This document shows positions 15,954 to 24,693 of a stretch of 48,906 nt of DNA, piece by piece; the first letter of the stretch is position 1; each line of letters starts with the position of its first letter. The stretch comes from Clostridiales bacterium. Its GTDB lineage: Bacteria > Bacillota > Clostridia > Christensenellales > Aristaeellaceae. The notes beneath the pieces were generated by a model. The model ran no database searches, was not told where the DNA came from, and saw only the letters and a list, made by a program, of their open reading frames with translations. The stretch is taken from positions 1-48,906 of the forward strand of contig SVHC01000022.1 of NCBI GenBank assembly GCA_015056055.1, written 5' to 3'. Made by a program: the position numbers and the translations under genes.

Positions 15954-16673
15954 TTACTCCTGAGATTTGAGGAAATTATAGCAAATCTGTGCTTCCGTCA
16001 AACCGTCAGGCTCAAGCGTTTCGCTTTCCACAACCATAGGAATTCCCATTTCCTTTGCCTTTGCATAAACAGCCGCAACAGGAGCTTCTCCCTTTCCAAG
16101 CGGTGCGCCCTTATGCGTGGAGAAGCCGTCCTTGATGTGGATGAAGCGCAGACGATCCCTGTACTGCTCCATCAGTTCAACGGGATTCTTGCCCGCAACA
16201 AAGGCCCAGAAAGTATCGATTTCAAGTGCGATATTGGTGCGGTTGATCAACTCATCATAAATGATCTGACCATCCATATTCGGCAGAAATTCGCCGCTGT
16301 GATTGTGGAAGCCCAGCGTAATTCCCTCTTCTGCAAGCATGGGCTGCAGGCGGTTTACCTGCTCAATGAAATCGTCCAGCTTTGCCTTTGTAGTAAGGTC
16401 ATGGCCGGGAATAATATAGTTTTTGTTGCCGATCGCCTTGTGGAATGCAACAGTACCTTCGTAATCATCAAGGAGTTCATTAAGTCCGGTATGCGTGCCG
16501 GAAACCTTCACGTTGTTTTCATTGAGCATGGCATTGATTTCCTCGGCGCTATGTCCAAAGAAGCCTGCGAACTCAATCAGTTTATAGCCCATGGCAGCAA
16601 CCGCTTTGATTGCGCCTGCAAGATCTTTCTCGGTAATGTCTCTTACCGAATACATCTGAATGCCATATTCCAT
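15954..16673 (-). CDS. Sugar phosphate isomerase/epimerase family protein (xylose isomerase-like TIM barrel)
   Basis: 239-residue protein of the xylose isomerase-like/AP endonuclease 2 superfamily. Likely metal-ligand positions are the Glu in LIEFAGFF, His in SGTHTGL, FHNHSGEF, the Glu-Asp pair in ALEIDTFWA, FIHIKDG and the Glu in VVESETLE. Members isomerise or epimerise sugars, inositol intermediates or hydroxypyruvate; the substrate here cannot be told. It is a single gene with its own promoter and terminator, downstream of enolase and near a kinase/isomerase/glycosidase cluster, so sugar metabolism is a reasonable guess. Confidence 0.88.
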   Translation of the reverse strand: MEYGIQMYSVRDITEKDLAGAIKAVAAMGYKLIEFAGFFGHSAEEINAMLNENNVKVSGTHTGLNELLDDYEGTVAFHKAIGNKNYIIPGHDLTTKAKLDDFIEQVNRLQPMLAEEGITLGFHNHSGEFLPNMDGQIIYDELINRTNIALEIDTFWAFVAGKNPVELMEQYRDRLRFIHIKDGFSTHKGAPLGKGEAPVAAVYAKAKEMGIPMVVESETLEPDGLTEAQICYNFLKSQE

Positions 16674-16720
16674 ACGTATCTCCCCTTAAATAGCCTTAGT
16701 ATAAAAACAACTGCTATTTC

Positions 16721-16749
16721 ATTATATCATTGCGCTCCCGAAAAAGCAA
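16721..16749 (-). promoter_or_regulatory. Promoter of the TIM-barrel isomerase gene
   Basis: TTGCTT (16744-16749), 17 bases, TATAAT (16721-16726) on the minus strand, about 50 bases before the ATG. Confidence 0.78.
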
Positions 16750-16755
16750 TCTATC

Positions 16756-18048
16756 CTACCGATATGTCGGGCATTTCAAAGCGTGCCTTCCGGGATAGCG
16801 GGATGCGAAGCCTAATTCCTCCTCAATTTTCAAAAGACGGTTGTATTTTGCACATCGTTCACTGCGGCTGGGGGCACCGGTTTTGATCTGCCCCACATTC
16901 AGTGCAACAGCAAGATCGGCAATAAAGGTATCTTCCGTTTCACCGGAGCGATGCGAAACAATCCCAGTATATCCCGCGAATTTTGCAGTGCGGATGGCAT
17001 TCATTGTTTCTGTAAGCGTTCCAATCTGATTCGGTTTAATCAAAATAGAGTTTGCACACTTTTTTTCTATTCCCCACGCAAGCCGTTTTTCGTTCGTTAC
17101 AAACAAGTCATCGCCCACAAGCTGTAATTTTCCACCAAGCTTCCCGGTAAATTCCTTCCATCCGTCCCAATCATCCTCATCCAGACCGTCTTCAATTGAT
17201 AGTATCGGATACTTCTTTGCCAACTCTTCCCAGTGAGCAATCATTTCTTCTCTGGTAAAGCTTTTGCCTGATTTAGGCTGCTGATATCCTTCATCTTTTT
17301 TCCAGGCGCTGGCAGCAGCATCAATCGCAAGAGCTATGTCCTCACCGGGACGGTATCCTGAGCGTTCTATCGCCTTCATGAGATATTCCAGAGCCTGTGC
17401 ATCACTGTCAAGCTCAGGAGCATATCCGCCCTCATCTCCGACGCCTGTTGATTTTCCTGACTCTCGAAGCACTGTGCACAACGAATGAAAAATCTCCGCA
17501 CACCAGCGCATGCCTTCTGCAAAGCACTTTGCGCCCACTGGCATAATCATAAACTCCTGTACATCGATGCCATTGTCCGCATGCACACCGCCATTCAGCA
17601 CGTTCATCATCGGTACCGGAAGTGTATCTGCGCTCACTCCTCCAATAAACCGATATAACGGCATTCTCAATGCTGTTGCGGCTGCACGCGCACACGCAAG
17701 TGATACGGCAAGGATCGCATTTGCACCAAGTCGTGATTTGCTCTCTGTTCCATCCAGAGCACACAGCTGCATATCGATCTTCTGCGTTTCGTCTGCATCC
17801 ATTCCCGCAAGCAACGCACAAATATCCCCGTTTATATGATCTACGGCATACAAAACACCTTTTCCATCAAAGCGTTTTTTATCACCATCGCGTAATTCCA
17901 TCGCCTCATATTTTCCGGTAGATGCACCACTCGGAACGGATGCGCTCGCCTCAATGCCGCTTTCCAGTATTACTGTTGCCTCTACAGTAGGATTTCCTCG
18001 GGAATCCAGAATCTCTCTCCCGCACACTCTTTGAATTCGATGCGCCAT
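16756..18048 (-). CDS. eno: Enolase (phosphopyruvate hydratase)
   Basis: Converts 2-phosphoglycerate to phosphoenolpyruvate. The start is the ATG at 18046-18048 behind a GGAGG site, giving 430 residues. It contains [13 protein letters not shown] at the N-terminus, the loop [11 protein letters not shown], Mg2+ ligands in [25 protein letters not shown] and VGDDLFVTN, the catalytic Lys in [12 protein letters not shown], and SHRSGETED. It is transcribed away from the pgk-tpiA-gpmI operon. Codon choice differs sharply from that operon, with CGA, AGA, ATA, GGG and CAA already in the first 30 codons, so it may be a secondary enolase or one expressed at a low level (inference). Confidence 0.95.
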   Translation of the reverse strand: MAHRIQRVCGREILDSRGNPTVEATVILESGIEASASVPSGASTGKYEAMELRDGDKKRFDGKGVLYAVDHINGDICALLAGMDADETQKIDMQLCALDGTESKSRLGANAILAVSLACARAAATALRMPLYRFIGGVSADTLPVPMMNVLNGGVHADNGIDVQEFMIMPVGAKCFAEGMRWCAEIFHSLCTVLRESGKSTGVGDEGGYAPELDSDAQALEYLMKAIERSGYRPGEDIALAIDAAASAWKKDEGYQQPKSGKSFTREEMIAHWEELAKKYPILSIEDGLDEDDWDGWKEFTGKLGGKLQLVGDDLFVTNEKRLAWGIEKKCANSILIKPNQIGTLTETMNAIRTAKFAGYTGIVSHRSGETEDTFIADLAVALNVGQIKTGAPSRSERCAKYNRLLKIEEELGFASRYPGRHALKCPTYR

Positions 18049-18104
18049 ACAAGTTCCTCCAATCTTATTTGGATATAGCTTGCCCGGAGGATTTCCAGCC
18101 ATAC

Positions 18105-18135
18105 AAAAATACAGGCGGATTCGCCTGTATTTTTT
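18105..18135 (-). terminator. Terminator after the six-hairpin glycosidase gene
   Basis: ACAGGCG/CGCCTGT stem extended by AAAAAT/ATTTTT, four-base loop, with a T-run on either strand. It separates the sugar cluster from enolase. Confidence 0.9.
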
Positions 18136-18147
18136 GAAACTCATATG

Positions 18148-19962
18148 CTATTTTACGGAATTCAATGCATCCCACGCATCCAGACACACTGCCAGATTGA
18201 TCGCACTTTCCCACGGACGGCAGCGGCAGTTGAAGGGCTCATTGTCAATATAGTATTCTGCCCATGTTCCCACTTCATCCAGAATATCAAGCGTCAAAGA
18301 AAGCAGGTCTTCCATAAGAGGATGCCGTGCTTTCGTCATCGCACCCAGCAGCAGTGCATAGTCATAGCCAAGTGCACGTCTGTCACCGCTTTCATCCTGT
18401 CGCGAAGTCACGCTGTGCGTTTTTTTATACGCATCAAGGAACGGCTGCAGAATCTCAGCCTGCTCGTCATCTGTAAGGAAATCAAATCCGTGCCATGCCG
18501 GAAGCAAAGCTACTGAACTCAGCGAGTATGCGCGCAATTCAGGAATCGGATTTTTCACCTGCTCCGTCATGCAATCCGGGCAGCGATACAAGCCATCCTC
18601 GGTGCGCTCAAGCCAGCCGATATAGCCAATCTTATTGTCGATTATGCAGCTGTCGCACCATCCAAAGTGGAAACGCGGCAATTCACTGTCTTTTTCGCGT
18701 TCGGGGCAATTTGCCATCAGTTGACCGCCCTGGAAGAAGTTCTCACGGTACAGCGATTTTGCCTCTTGCAGTTTTGCATCAAGAACATCATGAGTTCCGT
18801 AATAAGCCATATACTTTTCGACACTGAGGATAAACAGCATTGTTGATTCAGCAGAACCATGATACAGATAGCATCGGGGATATGTGCCGCCGGCAACATA
18901 CGTTTCATCTCCGGAAAATCCAGTCATGCCTCGTACCACATGCTTTATCTGCACATGCGCCGCCCATTCAAGCATGGGATGTATCTCTTCCATGAAAGCA
19001 TCATCACCCGAAGCCTCGTAATAGGCAAACGCAGTCAGAATAATGTATGCCGGAACCTCTACTTCATCATTAGAAAACTGGAGTCTTCCTTCCCTGTCGC
19101 CCATGCTTTCAGCATTTTTCAGGTCTCCATGCCACATGTACTTGTTTTTCCAGAAGGTAAGAATTGCTTTTGCTTCTTCCAACAGACCGATTCGAATCAG
19201 CCCTCGTGCCGTACCTGCCTGATCGCGCACATATGCCGCCATATAGAAATGTCCCGCTGCAACACCGCCATCACGGGATTGCTGAGCTTTGATAAAAATC
19301 GCAACGCTTTTCACAGCCTCTGCCAATCGTTTATCAGACGGTTTTGCAGTTATACGATCAAGGAATGCACGCCAGTAGGAAGTGCTGTCATCCTCTTTCT
19401 CCACAGCTGCTCGCAGCTGCTGCTCGCATTCTTCCGTGCGCGCACATACCACCACAATTTCACCTTTGCCGGGTTCAATACGTATCGAAGCATTATCATC
19501 TGCCAAAGATGCGCAGCCCTCGCAGAAGATAAACATGCGGTATTCATGGTGTGTCGCCATGTTGACAAAGAAGGTTGTTCCCTTGGAAATCAGAATGCAC
19601 AGGCAGTCTTTCTTGGACTCTCCAATGCCGTAATCTTTCCAGCGGTACACTTTTGCCTGTCCGTTGATATTCAGTTTAAGGGTGGTCGCAACCTGCGCAT
19701 CAACAGTACGGCGGAACGTATTGAATCCCATTGAAAGCGTATCACGGAAGTATACTTTTCCACCTTCATACTTCAAGCTGTGCTCCCAATTGTTGGTGTC
19801 GGCAATACGAGCAGTTTCAAAGGACAAAGGTTTCTCGCACAACATTTGCGTCATGCCCGGCATGGAATAATCGCTGCCATGCATGTCGATCAGATCCGGT
19901 CCCTGTCCATAGATCAGAAAACTTCCGTTTCCCATTGCATGAATCGCATTGGTATTTTTCAT
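18148..19962 (-). CDS. Six-hairpin (alpha/alpha)6 glycosidase-like protein, GH15-type architecture, with cysteine-pair insertion
   Basis: The ATG at 19960-19962 behind GGAGG gives 604 residues. The N-terminal ~190 residues look beta-rich (supersandwich-like). Residues about 205-604 have repeated helical pairs like the catalytic barrels of glucoamylase-type enzymes, with AAYVRDQAGTARG, EVEVPAYIILTAFAYYEASGD and GYDYALLLGAM. Candidate acids are Glu in GDETYVAGG and Glu in YYIDNEPFN (inference). An insertion at about 436-464 has two CxxC pairs 21 residues apart, like a zinc ribbon. No signal peptide is present, so the protein is probably cytosolic. The gene follows a SIS isomerase and a ROK kinase, suggesting breakdown of an imported glycoside. 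Substrate unknown. Confidence 0.75.
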   Translation of the reverse strand: MKNTNAIHAMGNGSFLIYGQGPDLIDMHGSDYSMPGMTQMLCEKPLSFETARIADTNNWEHSLKYEGGKVYFRDTLSMGFNTFRRTVDAQVATTLKLNINGQAKVYRWKDYGIGESKKDCLCILISKGTTFFVNMATHHEYRMFIFCEGCASLADDNASIRIEPGKGEIVVVCARTEECEQQLRAAVEKEDDSTSYWRAFLDRITAKPSDKRLAEAVKSVAIFIKAQQSRDGGVAAGHFYMAAYVRDQAGTARGLIRIGLLEEAKAILTFWKNKYMWHGDLKNAESMGDREGRLQFSNDEVEVPAYIILTAFAYYEASGDDAFMEEIHPMLEWAAHVQIKHVVRGMTGFSGDETYVAGGTYPRCYLYHGSAESTMLFILSVEKYMAYYGTHDVLDAKLQEAKSLYRENFFQGGQLMANCPEREKDSELPRFHFGWCDSCIIDNKIGYIGWLERTEDGLYRCPDCMTEQVKNPIPELRAYSLSSVALLPAWHGFDFLTDDEQAEILQPFLDAYKKTHSVTSRQDESGDRRALGYDYALLLGAMTKARHPLMEDLLSLTLDILDEVGTWAEYYIDNEPFNCRCRPWESAINLAVCLDAWDALNSVK

Positions 19963-19994
19963 GCTATAATTCCTCCGCGGTCTGCAAGCCAAGT

Positions 19995-20558
19995 TTATTT
20001 GTCAAAAAAAGCATTTTCGATGCGCAAGCAGAGCTGATGGTACAGCGCCAGGTGCTTTTCCTGAATACGATAGGTTTCATCCTCATCCACATTCAGCAAA
20101 ATATCGCTCAGATCCGCAAGTTTTCCGCCGCTGCGGCCCGTCATACCGATAACCTTCATTCCCATAGCCTTCGCAGTCAAAGCAGCACGACGCACGTTTT
20201 CGGCGTTTCCGGAGGTGGATATTCCAATCAGGACATCTCCCGGCTTCGCATATGCCGTTACCTGCTGAGCATAGACAGAAGCACCTTCGATATCGTTAAT
20301 TACAGCGGCAATCAGCGCACAGTTTGCTGTCAGATCAATGGCAGGCAGACCCTGCTGCAAAGACAGTGCCCATTCTTCGCCGATGGCATCTGTAATTTCG
20401 CTTTTCAGAGGACGTTTTTTGCAGAATCCCTTCACCAATTCACCCAGAATATGTGCAGAGTCGGCAGAACTTCCGCCATTGCCACACAAAAGCACCTTAT
20501 TGCCGTTTCGGAAGCATTCAATCAAAGCTTCAGCAGCCTTTTCATAATTGGGATGCAT
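19995..20558 (-). CDS. SIS-domain phosphosugar isomerase, GmhA-like
   Basis: 187-residue protein made almost entirely of one SIS (sugar isomerase) domain. Motifs are LLCGNGGSSADSAHILGELV (phosphate-binding Ser residues), CNGGSS-type glycines, ISTSGNAENV and the C-terminal helix with EKHLALYHQL, which matches the GmhA family of sedoheptulose 7-phosphate isomerases. GmhA makes D-glycero-D-manno-heptose 7-phosphate, but many relatives act on other phosphosugars. The gene lies next to a ROK kinase and a glycosidase-like gene and no heptose-synthesis partner (hddA/hldE) is in view, so the substrate is left open. Confidence 0.82.
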   Translation of the reverse strand: MHPNYEKAAEALIECFRNGNKVLLCGNGGSSADSAHILGELVKGFCKKRPLKSEITDAIGEEWALSLQQGLPAIDLTANCALIAAVINDIEGASVYAQQVTAYAKPGDVLIGISTSGNAENVRRAALTAKAMGMKVIGMTGRSGGKLADLSDILLNVDEDETYRIQEKHLALYHQLCLRIENAFFDK

Positions 20559-20559
20559 G

Positions 20560-21450
20560 CTATTCTTCCTCCTTCAAGCCGTTGATGGCTACAGTAAGCG
20601 CGGCCATATCGCCAATGGCATCACCCAGTTTTGCCGGAACCACGCTGCATACGTTTCGGGGATATACCAAAGCCTCTTCTTCAATTACACGCCAGGCAGT
20701 GTCTTTGAACCATTTTTCTGCACGTGCATAAATGCTGCCGATTACAATACGCTCCGGATTGAGAATATCAATCAGCATGGAAAGGCACATGCCGAGTTTC
20801 GTCGCGCTCTTTTCAAGAACCTTTTGCATTTCAGAATCTCCTGCCTCTGCGCGCATGACCACATCCTTTGCGCTTATGCCGCCGGAGAGCTGATGAATAC
20901 CACCGCCGGAGCAAAATCCTTCAAAGGAACCTGCCTTGCCATAACCGACAGGGCCGTCTGCTGCAGCGCGTACGTGACCGACTTCACCGGCCATATCGTT
21001 TGTACCGGCATAAAGCTTGCCATTGAGAATCAAACCTGCGCCAAAGCCTGTTCCAAACGTGAGGAATACCATATTATCGCAGCCCTTGCCTGCACCAAAG
21101 CGCCATTCGGCCAGTGCACATGCATTTGCATCATTTTGCAAATATGCCCTCGCACCCGTCTTTTCTTCCAGCCAGCGCACGATCGGTACTTCATCCCAAC
21201 CGGGCAGATTGGGCGGCGAAAGAATCAGTCCGTTTTTGCTGTCCAAAGGACCGCCGCAGCTTACTCCGATGGCAAGCGGCTTTTCTTCAGGAGCAAAGCT
21301 CAGAAGTGTTTCCAGTACTTCTTCCCAATTTTTGTAATCTGCCGTAGAAATTGCATGACGGGAAAGTATGCGGCATTCTTCATCACCGGTCACGATTGCA
21401 CATTTTGTTCCGCCAATATCCAGTCCCCAGAATAGCTTTTTGGAATCCAT
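20560..21450 (-). CDS. ROK family sugar kinase lacking the zinc-binding cysteines
   Basis: Probable sugar kinase of 296 residues. The phosphate-1 motif is LDIGGTKCAIV near residue 10, the catalytic Asp lies in QNDANACALAEW, and the ATP-binding part includes LTFGTGFGAGLI. The ROK signature normally has a CxCGxxGCxE zinc loop after a metal His; here the same position reads VGYGKAGSFE, so all three cysteines are lost while the Gly and Glu remain. Full-length kinase without an N-terminal DNA-binding domain, so not a ROK repressor. It is the first gene of the sugar cluster, one base before the SIS gene, with a good promoter. Substrate unknown. Confidence 0.87.
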   Translation of the reverse strand: MDSKKLFWGLDIGGTKCAIVTGDEECRILSRHAISTADYKNWEEVLETLLSFAPEEKPLAIGVSCGGPLDSKNGLILSPPNLPGWDEVPIVRWLEEKTGARAYLQNDANACALAEWRFGAGKGCDNMVFLTFGTGFGAGLILNGKLYAGTNDMAGEVGHVRAAADGPVGYGKAGSFEGFCSGGGIHQLSGGISAKDVVMRAEAGDSEMQKVLEKSATKLGMCLSMLIDILNPERIVIGSIYARAEKWFKDTAWRVIEEEALVYPRNVCSVVPAKLGDAIGDMAALTVAINGLKEEE

Positions 21451-21497
21451 AGGGGTTCCCCCTTGTCCCGGTTATTCAACCGTAAATTTCTGATTTT

Positions 21498-21526
21498 ATC
21501 ATATCATATTTTATGGCATTGCGCAA
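21498..21526 (-). promoter_or_regulatory. Promoter of the ROK-SIS-glycosidase cluster
   Basis: TTGCGC (21521-21526), 17 bases, TATGAT (21498-21503) on the minus strand. A second overlapping TATGAT lies at 21503-21508. Confidence 0.7.
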
Positions 21527-21547
21527 GAAATTCGCATAGCGAAGCAC

Positions 21548-21575
21548 AAAAACACCGCAGAAATCTTCTGCGGTG
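21548..21575 (-). terminator. Terminator after the peptidoglycan-binding repeat protein gene
   Basis: A perfect 10-bp stem CACCGCAGAA/TTCTGCGGTG, three-base loop, then TTTTTG on the minus strand, directly after the stop codon. Confidence 0.92.
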
Positions 21576-21590
21576 CCGCAAGGCTAAAAA

Positions 21591-23819
21591 TCAGTTGTAG
21601 TAATATGCTGCCGTCCCCTTATATGCCGGCGTTGTCGGATCCATAAGTGCCTTTATTACCTTTTCGTCCATCTTACCCAGCAAATGCAGGCCTTGCGATA
21701 CATCTACCAGTCCGAGGGACATTTGCAGCCGTTTTACCGCTTCGCTTGTAAGCCTGTTATAGACCCCGGTAGGCTCCATTTTATTTGAGAGATAATTAAG
21801 ACCAATCAGGCGCATCTGAAGCAACTCAATAAGATTGTGTTCCGTGATTGCACCCGGAAAATATTTTTCGGCATACATAAGAGCGCTTTGCATTTCAATA
21901 TCCGTCATTATTTGGGGAGCATGTGCTGCATTCGCGGCATACATCCGTTCCTGCGTTTTTACGTTAAGATCACCAGTTACAGACAATGCGTGCTCATACT
22001 GAAAATCACAGACTGCCTGCATCGTTGTCTTATCCAGCACTCCGGTAACAGCGTTGCTGTGAAGATATCCCAATTCGGCAAGGCGCAATTGAGCGCTGTA
22101 AATTCTGTCGCCCGTTTCACCTTCCAAATGGTCGGCATATCCGGCGTATGCCTGAGCATATTCCGAGAAGAGCATTCTTTGCATTTCCGGAGAAGCGATT
22201 CCATTTGCTTCCATGCCCATCTGTTTTTGATAAAGCTTCACTGCCTGAACAGTCTGTTCGCTATAACTGGACGTTGCATTTGCTGACGTATAATATAGCT
22301 CTTTCAGTCTGCTGTTCAGATTTTTCACCATATCACCGGAATCGTTTTTACGCAGTTCAATATACCCGCTGTGCTTTGTAGCAGTTGAGGAATACAGATG
22401 TGAAAGCATATCTGCATCAGCAACTCCCGTTGCCTTAAAACCGTGCTGCGACTGATATGCTTTTACGGCTTCTTCGGTACGTGCTCCGAAAATTCCATCT
22501 GCATTTCCTGCAAGATATTGCAGTGTCCGCAGTCTCTCCTGCATCTTGCGCACTGCCGTACCGCGGGAACCATTTTTAACGGTGGCATACAGTTCAAGCG
22601 GTTCAATATCGGCTGTAAAAATCATCTTCAGAAAACCTTCATCGGCTATTCCGCTTTCTTCCAATCCAAGATCAGACTGCAAAAGCTTCACGGCAGCTTC
22701 GGTCAGCTTACCATAGATGCCGTCTGCCTCATCCGTCAGATAGTTCAGGTCGATCAGGCGTCGCTGAAGATTCGTAACTTCCGTGCCGCGGCTTCCGTTT
22801 TTAAGCAGACTATAGGTTGACTTTTTTTCAGAATCCGTTTCTTTCACATGCACAGATTCCACAAAAAGATCCATTCCCAGCATCTTATCATAAATCAGCA
22901 CATTCCCGTTCGCATACGAAATCGAGGGTTCCTTGAGTTCGTACTCGGAAAGATCTGCAATCTGTACATAAGAGCCATTTTCTATGCAGTATCCATTCAG
23001 AATGCCTTCTTCCAGAATATACAGCATGCCATCTGCGGCAACAATGCTTTCACGGGAGAGTTCCTGCGCTGCTTTCAATTTTTCTACTGTGCGCGAAATA
23101 GGGTCGAATCGATGGAGAAAATGCTTTTCCGCCTCTCCTGCAATGTAATACAACATCACATGCTGTGCATCATAGGCGGTAATCATTGTGTTTTCTGCCA
23201 GCAGCTGTTTTTCTCCCTCGCCTGCAAATCGCACCCAGAGCTTTCCATCCACAGATGTTATCACATCAAAGAGCCCTGCTACCATCTGATATTGTGCGCC
23301 CTGCTCTTCCTTCGGCAGTTCCATAACGCCAATCCCAGCAAAATAAAGCCCATCGCTTCCTCCGGCGGTAACCACAAGGCCCTGATTGGTGGCCTGAAGT
23401 TTTTCAATATCTGTCCGCATTGTATGACCGGCTTTGTCCGCAGGGTATGCCTTAATCAGCATTCTTTCGTCTGCAGTCACATAAAATACTGTATTTTCAC
23501 CGGGCAGATATGTCGCTGAAAAAACATTTACTGCAATTGCTTCGCTTTTTCGCGACGTTATCTCTGTCCGCATTAAAGTGTATACAGACATATCATCCGC
23601 AAGGGTTCCGCCCGGTACCAGATAATACAGATTCTGCTCATCTGCACCTAAAATGTGCGTGATTAGTGTCCCTTCATCAGAAAAAGTAACGTCTCCAATA
23701 TGAATCTGGTTATTCTCCCCAATATGCGCTTCTCCGATCGGGGACTGATAGACCTTAGCAGCATATGCATTCGGAAGTATCAGAAACATTACGCAAATCA
23801 GCGCCAGCATTTTCCTCAT
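21591..23819 (-). CDS. Secreted protein with N-terminal propeller-like region and five peptidoglycan-binding repeats
   Basis: 742 residues with a signal peptide (1-20, cleavage after AYA). Residues 21-330 look like short beta-propeller blades, with repeated patterns such as LYYLVPGG, VFYVTADE and LYILEEG, resembling DUF5050-type propellers. Five PG_binding_1-like units follow at about 338-402, 413-477, 488-552, 569-628 and 662-727. The first two are canonical (NGSRGTEVTNLQRRL with DGIYGKLTEAAV), the later ones more diverged. No catalytic domain (amidase, SleB or NlpC/P60) is present, so it is probably a wall-bound structural or sensing protein (inference). The ATG has an AAAGGAG site. An ECF-sigma-like promoter precedes it. 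Confidence 0.85.
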   Translation of the reverse strand: MRKMLALICVMFLILPNAYAAKVYQSPIGEAHIGENNQIHIGDVTFSDEGTLITHILGADEQNLYYLVPGGTLADDMSVYTLMRTEITSRKSEAIAVNVFSATYLPGENTVFYVTADERMLIKAYPADKAGHTMRTDIEKLQATNQGLVVTAGGSDGLYFAGIGVMELPKEEQGAQYQMVAGLFDVITSVDGKLWVRFAGEGEKQLLAENTMITAYDAQHVMLYYIAGEAEKHFLHRFDPISRTVEKLKAAQELSRESIVAADGMLYILEEGILNGYCIENGSYVQIADLSEYELKEPSISYANGNVLIYDKMLGMDLFVESVHVKETDSEKKSTYSLLKNGSRGTEVTNLQRRLIDLNYLTDEADGIYGKLTEAAVKLLQSDLGLEESGIADEGFLKMIFTADIEPLELYATVKNGSRGTAVRKMQERLRTLQYLAGNADGIFGARTEEAVKAYQSQHGFKATGVADADMLSHLYSSTATKHSGYIELRKNDSGDMVKNLNSRLKELYYTSANATSSYSEQTVQAVKLYQKQMGMEANGIASPEMQRMLFSEYAQAYAGYADHLEGETGDRIYSAQLRLAELGYLHSNAVTGVLDKTTMQAVCDFQYEHALSVTGDLNVKTQERMYAANAAHAPQIMTDIEMQSALMYAEKYFPGAITEHNLIELLQMRLIGLNYLSNKMEPTGVYNRLTSEAVKRLQMSLGLVDVSQGLHLLGKMDEKVIKALMDPTTPAYKGTAAYYYN

Positions 23820-23855
23820 CCAAATCCGCTCCTTTCAGCGTTCAACTGATGTTTA

Positions 23856-23882
23856 GACGCGAACTTTTCTGTTTTCGTTCCA
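23856..23882 (-). promoter_or_regulatory. Candidate ECF-sigma promoter of the peptidoglycan-binding repeat protein
   Basis: TGGAAC (23877-23882), 17 bases, CGTC (23856-23859) on the minus strand. This resembles the -35 AAC/-10 CGTC pattern of cell-envelope stress ECF sigma factors such as B. subtilis sigma-M. No sigma-A promoter was seen between the upstream terminator and the gene. Confidence 0.45.
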
Positions 23883-23908
23883 GTTTCATCCACATAATAT
23901 CAAAACCC

Positions 23909-23954
23909 TAAAAAAACAAAGGCTCCGAATCTTGCAAAAAGAAACGGAACCTTT
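23909..23954 (-). terminator. Terminator of the amino-acid ABC importer operon
   Basis: AAAGGTTCCG pairs with CGGAGCCTTT (one G-T pair) on the minus strand, with a 17-base loop and then a T-rich tract. It lies after the ATPase gene. Confidence 0.88.
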
Positions 23955-23970
23955 ATAACGCTTACAATTT

Positions 23971-24693
23971 TTAGAGAAGCTTACTGAGGAAATCCTGAGT
24001 ACGTCTGTTCTGAGGATTGCCAAAGATCTGTTCGGGAGTGCCTTCTTCCACAACCAAACCCTCGTCCATAAACAACACACGATCGCCAACTTCGCGAGCA
24101 AAGCCCATTTCATGCGTTACGACAACCATGGTCATGCCCTCGCGAGCAAGATCCTTCATAACGTCCAGAACCTCGCCGACCATCTCCGGATCCAGCGCAC
24201 TGGTAGGCTCATCGAAAAGCATAACATCAGGGTTCATAGCAAGCGCGCGAACGATCGCAATACGCTGTTTCTGACCGCCCGAAAGGGATGCAGGATATGC
24301 GTTTGCCTTTTCCGTCAGACCAACGCGGTCAAGAAGTTCCATCGCCCGCTTTTCAGCCTGCTCCTTGGTCATCATTTTAAGATGCACCGGTGCAAGCGTA
24401 ATGTTCTCAATTACGCTTTTATGCGGAAAAAGATTGAACTGCTGGAAAACCATACCCATGCGGCGGCGAATCAGATTGATATCAACGCCTTTTTCTGTGA
24501 TATCTTTTCCTTCAAAGATGATTTTACCGGAATCGGGAGTTTCAAGAAGATTCAGGCAGCGCAGGAAGGTGGATTTACCCGAACCGCTGGGACCAATCAC
24601 TACAACCTTCTCGCCCTTTTTGATATGCTGGTTTACACCGCGCAGAACGTGGTTATCACCAAATTTCTTATGGAGTTCCTCAACGAAGATCAC
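23971..24693 (-). CDS. Polar amino-acid ABC transporter, ATP-binding protein
   Basis: Drives amino-acid import together with the neighbouring permease and lipoprotein. The GTG at 24691-24693 with a GGAAGG site gives 240 residues, the normal GlnQ/ArtP length, and overlaps the permease by 14 bases. Motifs: Walker [17 protein letters not shown]-loop [10 protein letters not shown], signature [16 protein letters not shown], Walker [15 protein letters not shown], switch [12 protein letters not shown]. The family is the polar amino-acid (PAAT) type. Which amino acid is carried cannot be told from this subunit. Confidence 0.95.
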   Translation of the reverse strand: MIFVEELHKKFGDNHVLRGVNQHIKKGEKVVVIGPSGSGKSTFLRCLNLLETPDSGKIIFEGKDITEKGVDINLIRRRMGMVFQQFNLFPHKSVIENITLAPVHLKMMTKEQAEKRAMELLDRVGLTEKANAYPASLSGGQKQRIAIVRALAMNPDVMLFDEPTSALDPEMVGEVLDVMKDLAREGMTMVVVTHEMGFAREVGDRVLFMDEGLVVEEGTPEQIFGNPQNRRTQDFLSKLL

